Positions 33,379 through 34,584 of a stretch of DNA of 34,584 nucleotides are shown here, one piece after another. Under the pieces are notes generated by a model. The model was not told the DNA's origin and did not search any database. It saw nothing but the letters and a program-made list of their open reading frames with translations. Made by a program: the position numbers and the translations under genes. Source of the DNA: Brachionus koreanus (Eukaryota; Rotifera; Eurotatoria; Ploima; Brachionidae); the NCBI GenBank assembly GCA_016987375.1, contig PJRA01000005.1:3056862-3091445 (forward strand), written 5' to 3'. Each line of letters opens with the position of its first letter. Position 1 is the first letter of the stretch.

Positions 33379-34584
33379 ATGAAAAAATATTCAATCTTAG
33401 CCGTTTATTTGTTAATATCGGTCTTACCGCTTTTAAGCAAGGCTACAACTGAAACTGATCAAACGTACGGAACAGAGGGAACATTGGTTTCTTCAACCAC
33501 AACCACTATCCAAGCAGAGACAAACAATGGTCAGCAACAAACTGAACAAACTGACGGAACAGAGGGAACATTGGTTTCTTCAACCACAACCACTATCCAA
33601 GCAGAGACAAACAATGGTCAGCAACAAACTGAACAAACAGATGATGCTACTTCCACTACAACAATCATAACCACAACTACAACCACAACTACAACCACTA
33701 CAACAACCACAACTACAACCACTACAACAACGACTACTCCAACCACAACAACCACCACTAAAGCAAAAGGAAATTGTAATGATGGTTATTTTCCCGACGA
33801 AAATGATGAGTGTCGATGTAAATTTTAAGAGTGTAATTTTTTAAAATTTAATTAATCAATCTTTAAAAGTTGACTTTGATCGTTTGAGCAAAGTAGCCAA
33901 TATTAAAATTGTCACCAAAAAAATGGATTCAAACGCTTTACAAAATGAAATAAGCAGTAAATGTTTTTTGAATTGTCCCGAAAATATGGACTGTACTGCT
34001 CTCACTGGTTCAGTTGAATGGATTTATTCCGAAGCTAACACAACTAGCACAACAGATTTGTCATATTCAACTGAAAAGAGGGAATTTTATTCTTATTTGG
34101 GTGATAGGACTTGGGAGTCTGCATTGGGAAATTCTGTAATTATTCAACTATTTTTTTTTATTAAATAAAATTAATTAAAATTTTTTTTTAATTTTTAGAT
34201 TATGTGCACCATTAAATTAAATGACACAAATACAACATTTGAGGCAATTAGTACAAAGTTTGATCTTAGTTTTAAATGCGAGATGGAAGGCTTGACTTCA
34301 GATGAAATAAGCGTAATTCAAATTAAGCTAGTTTGCTCATTTTTATCTAATTTAAAATATTAGAAATCAAATCCCTCTCAGCTTGAATACTTAATAACAT
34401 TGAATGAAAAAGAAACAACAAAAAAAAGACTAAAATGCACTTCAACAATTCCTTTTGCATGTTCTGACACATCCAGTTCAAATTGTGACTTTAGACTCGC
34501 TCTTAATTATAATTCAGCACCTAGCAATGATAGAGTTGTGGTGTCACAGTGTTCAGAAAATTCAAATGGCAGACAAGTATGTAA
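33379..34584 (+). CDS. secreted threonine-rich mucin-like protein, 5' part of a multi-exon gene
   Basis: I read four exons: 33379-33817, 33870-34135, 34199-34312 and 34364-34576. They join in frame to 344 codons without a stop. The last ends at a good donor (CAA|GTATGT), so the gene continues beyond the window. Residues 1-22 are a signal peptide (MKKYSILAVYLLISVLPLLS, then KA). Next come two nearly identical 29-residue units, then a Thr tract of about 35 residues interrupted by one Pro, typical of O-glycosylated mucin stalks. A Cys-containing region follows (GNCNDGYFPDENDEC, then CFLNCPENMDC in exon 2, and six further cysteines in exons 3-4) with several N-glycosylation sites. I do not recognise the Cys-rich family. 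The role is probably at the body surface, gut lining or an extracellular coat, which is inference. Without splicing, the first exon alone would stop after 149 codons. Confidence 0.75.
33469..33642 (+). repeat. 87-bp in-frame tandem duplication
   Basis: Units 33469-33555 and 33556-33642 start with GGAACAGAGGGAACATTGG and differ only within the last few bases. Near-identity at silent positions shows a recent duplication. It adds 29 residues (GTEGTLVSSTTTTIQAE and following) to the stalk. Confidence 0.95.
33648..33765 (+). repeat. threonine-codon microsatellite (ACA/ACT/ACC)
   Basis: Mixed Thr codons in runs such as ACAACTACAACC repeat with an 18-27 bp higher-order pattern. Because all are read as Thr, length changes stay in frame. 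Confidence 0.9.
33818..33869 (+). other. intron 1 of the mucin-like gene, 52 bp
   Basis: Donor GTAAAT, acceptor CTTTAAAAG. It contains in-frame stops, and removal restores the frame (phase 1) into a Cys-containing exon. Confidence 0.7.
34136..34198 (+). other. intron 2 of the mucin-like gene, 63 bp
   Basis: Donor GTAATT, acceptor TTTTTTTTTAATTTTTAG with a strong T-run. Phase 0. Removal skips an in-frame stop at about 34166. Confidence 0.8.
34313..34363 (+). other. intron 3 of the mucin-like gene, 51 bp
   Basis: Donor GTAATT, acceptor TTTAAAATATTAG. Phase 0. The in-frame stop lies inside the acceptor itself, and the next exon is open for 71 codons. Confidence 0.75.

Noticed and set aside
1..34584. 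tRNA, rRNA or CRISPR arrays
   Set aside because: I searched by eye for box A/B pairs, conserved rRNA words and regularly spaced repeats and found none.

Overview
The window is strongly A+T-rich (about three quarters A+T by eye) and gene-poor. It is metazoan nuclear DNA, not prokaryotic. The evidence is an immunoglobulin/fibronectin-III type I membrane receptor, TATA boxes and AATAAA signals around genes, spliceosomal introns of only 51-63 bp, and relics of Tc1/mariner and non-LTR retrotransposons. Tiny introns in a very A+T-rich background fit a small invertebrate. A monogonont rotifer such as Brachionus is my best guess, but this is inference and another invertebrate is possible.

Layout. 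Positions 1-20 kb hold no gene I can support. This stretch carries a foldback MITE (1674-1849), most copies of a short ~80-90 bp SINE-like repeat whose sequence folds into a conserved hairpin, several perfect inverted repeats, and two weak coding relics (about 1228-1551 and 12362-12505). A candidate core promoter (TATAAATA at 19506 with clustered TGCAAC/GTTGCA motifs upstream) precedes the main gene. At 20154-23345 a single uninterrupted exon encodes a 1063-residue Sidestep/nephrin-type adhesion receptor: signal peptide, five Ig domains, one FN3, one membrane segment and a 270-residue tail ending in a possible PDZ ligand. A decayed Tc1/mariner transposase lies at about 24009-24606. At 28195-29457 an intronless gene of unknown function is built around 13 in-frame copies of a 51-bp minisatellite (17-residue Pro/Ala/Ser repeat), with its own TATA box and poly(A) signal. 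A different SINE-like element (about 29940-30018), an antisense LINE reverse-transcriptase relic (30411-30695) and another SINE-like copy (32866-32942) follow. From 33379 to the right edge runs the start of a multi-exon gene for a secreted, threonine-rich, mucin-like protein. I reconstructed three small introns for it, and it continues past the window.

The three genes share no pathway that I can see: one is a neural or adhesion-type receptor, one a low-complexity repeat protein, one a secreted mucin-like protein. The most unusual signals are the hairpin repeat family, whose two subfamilies differ by paired changes that keep the stem, and the homogenised coding minisatellite.
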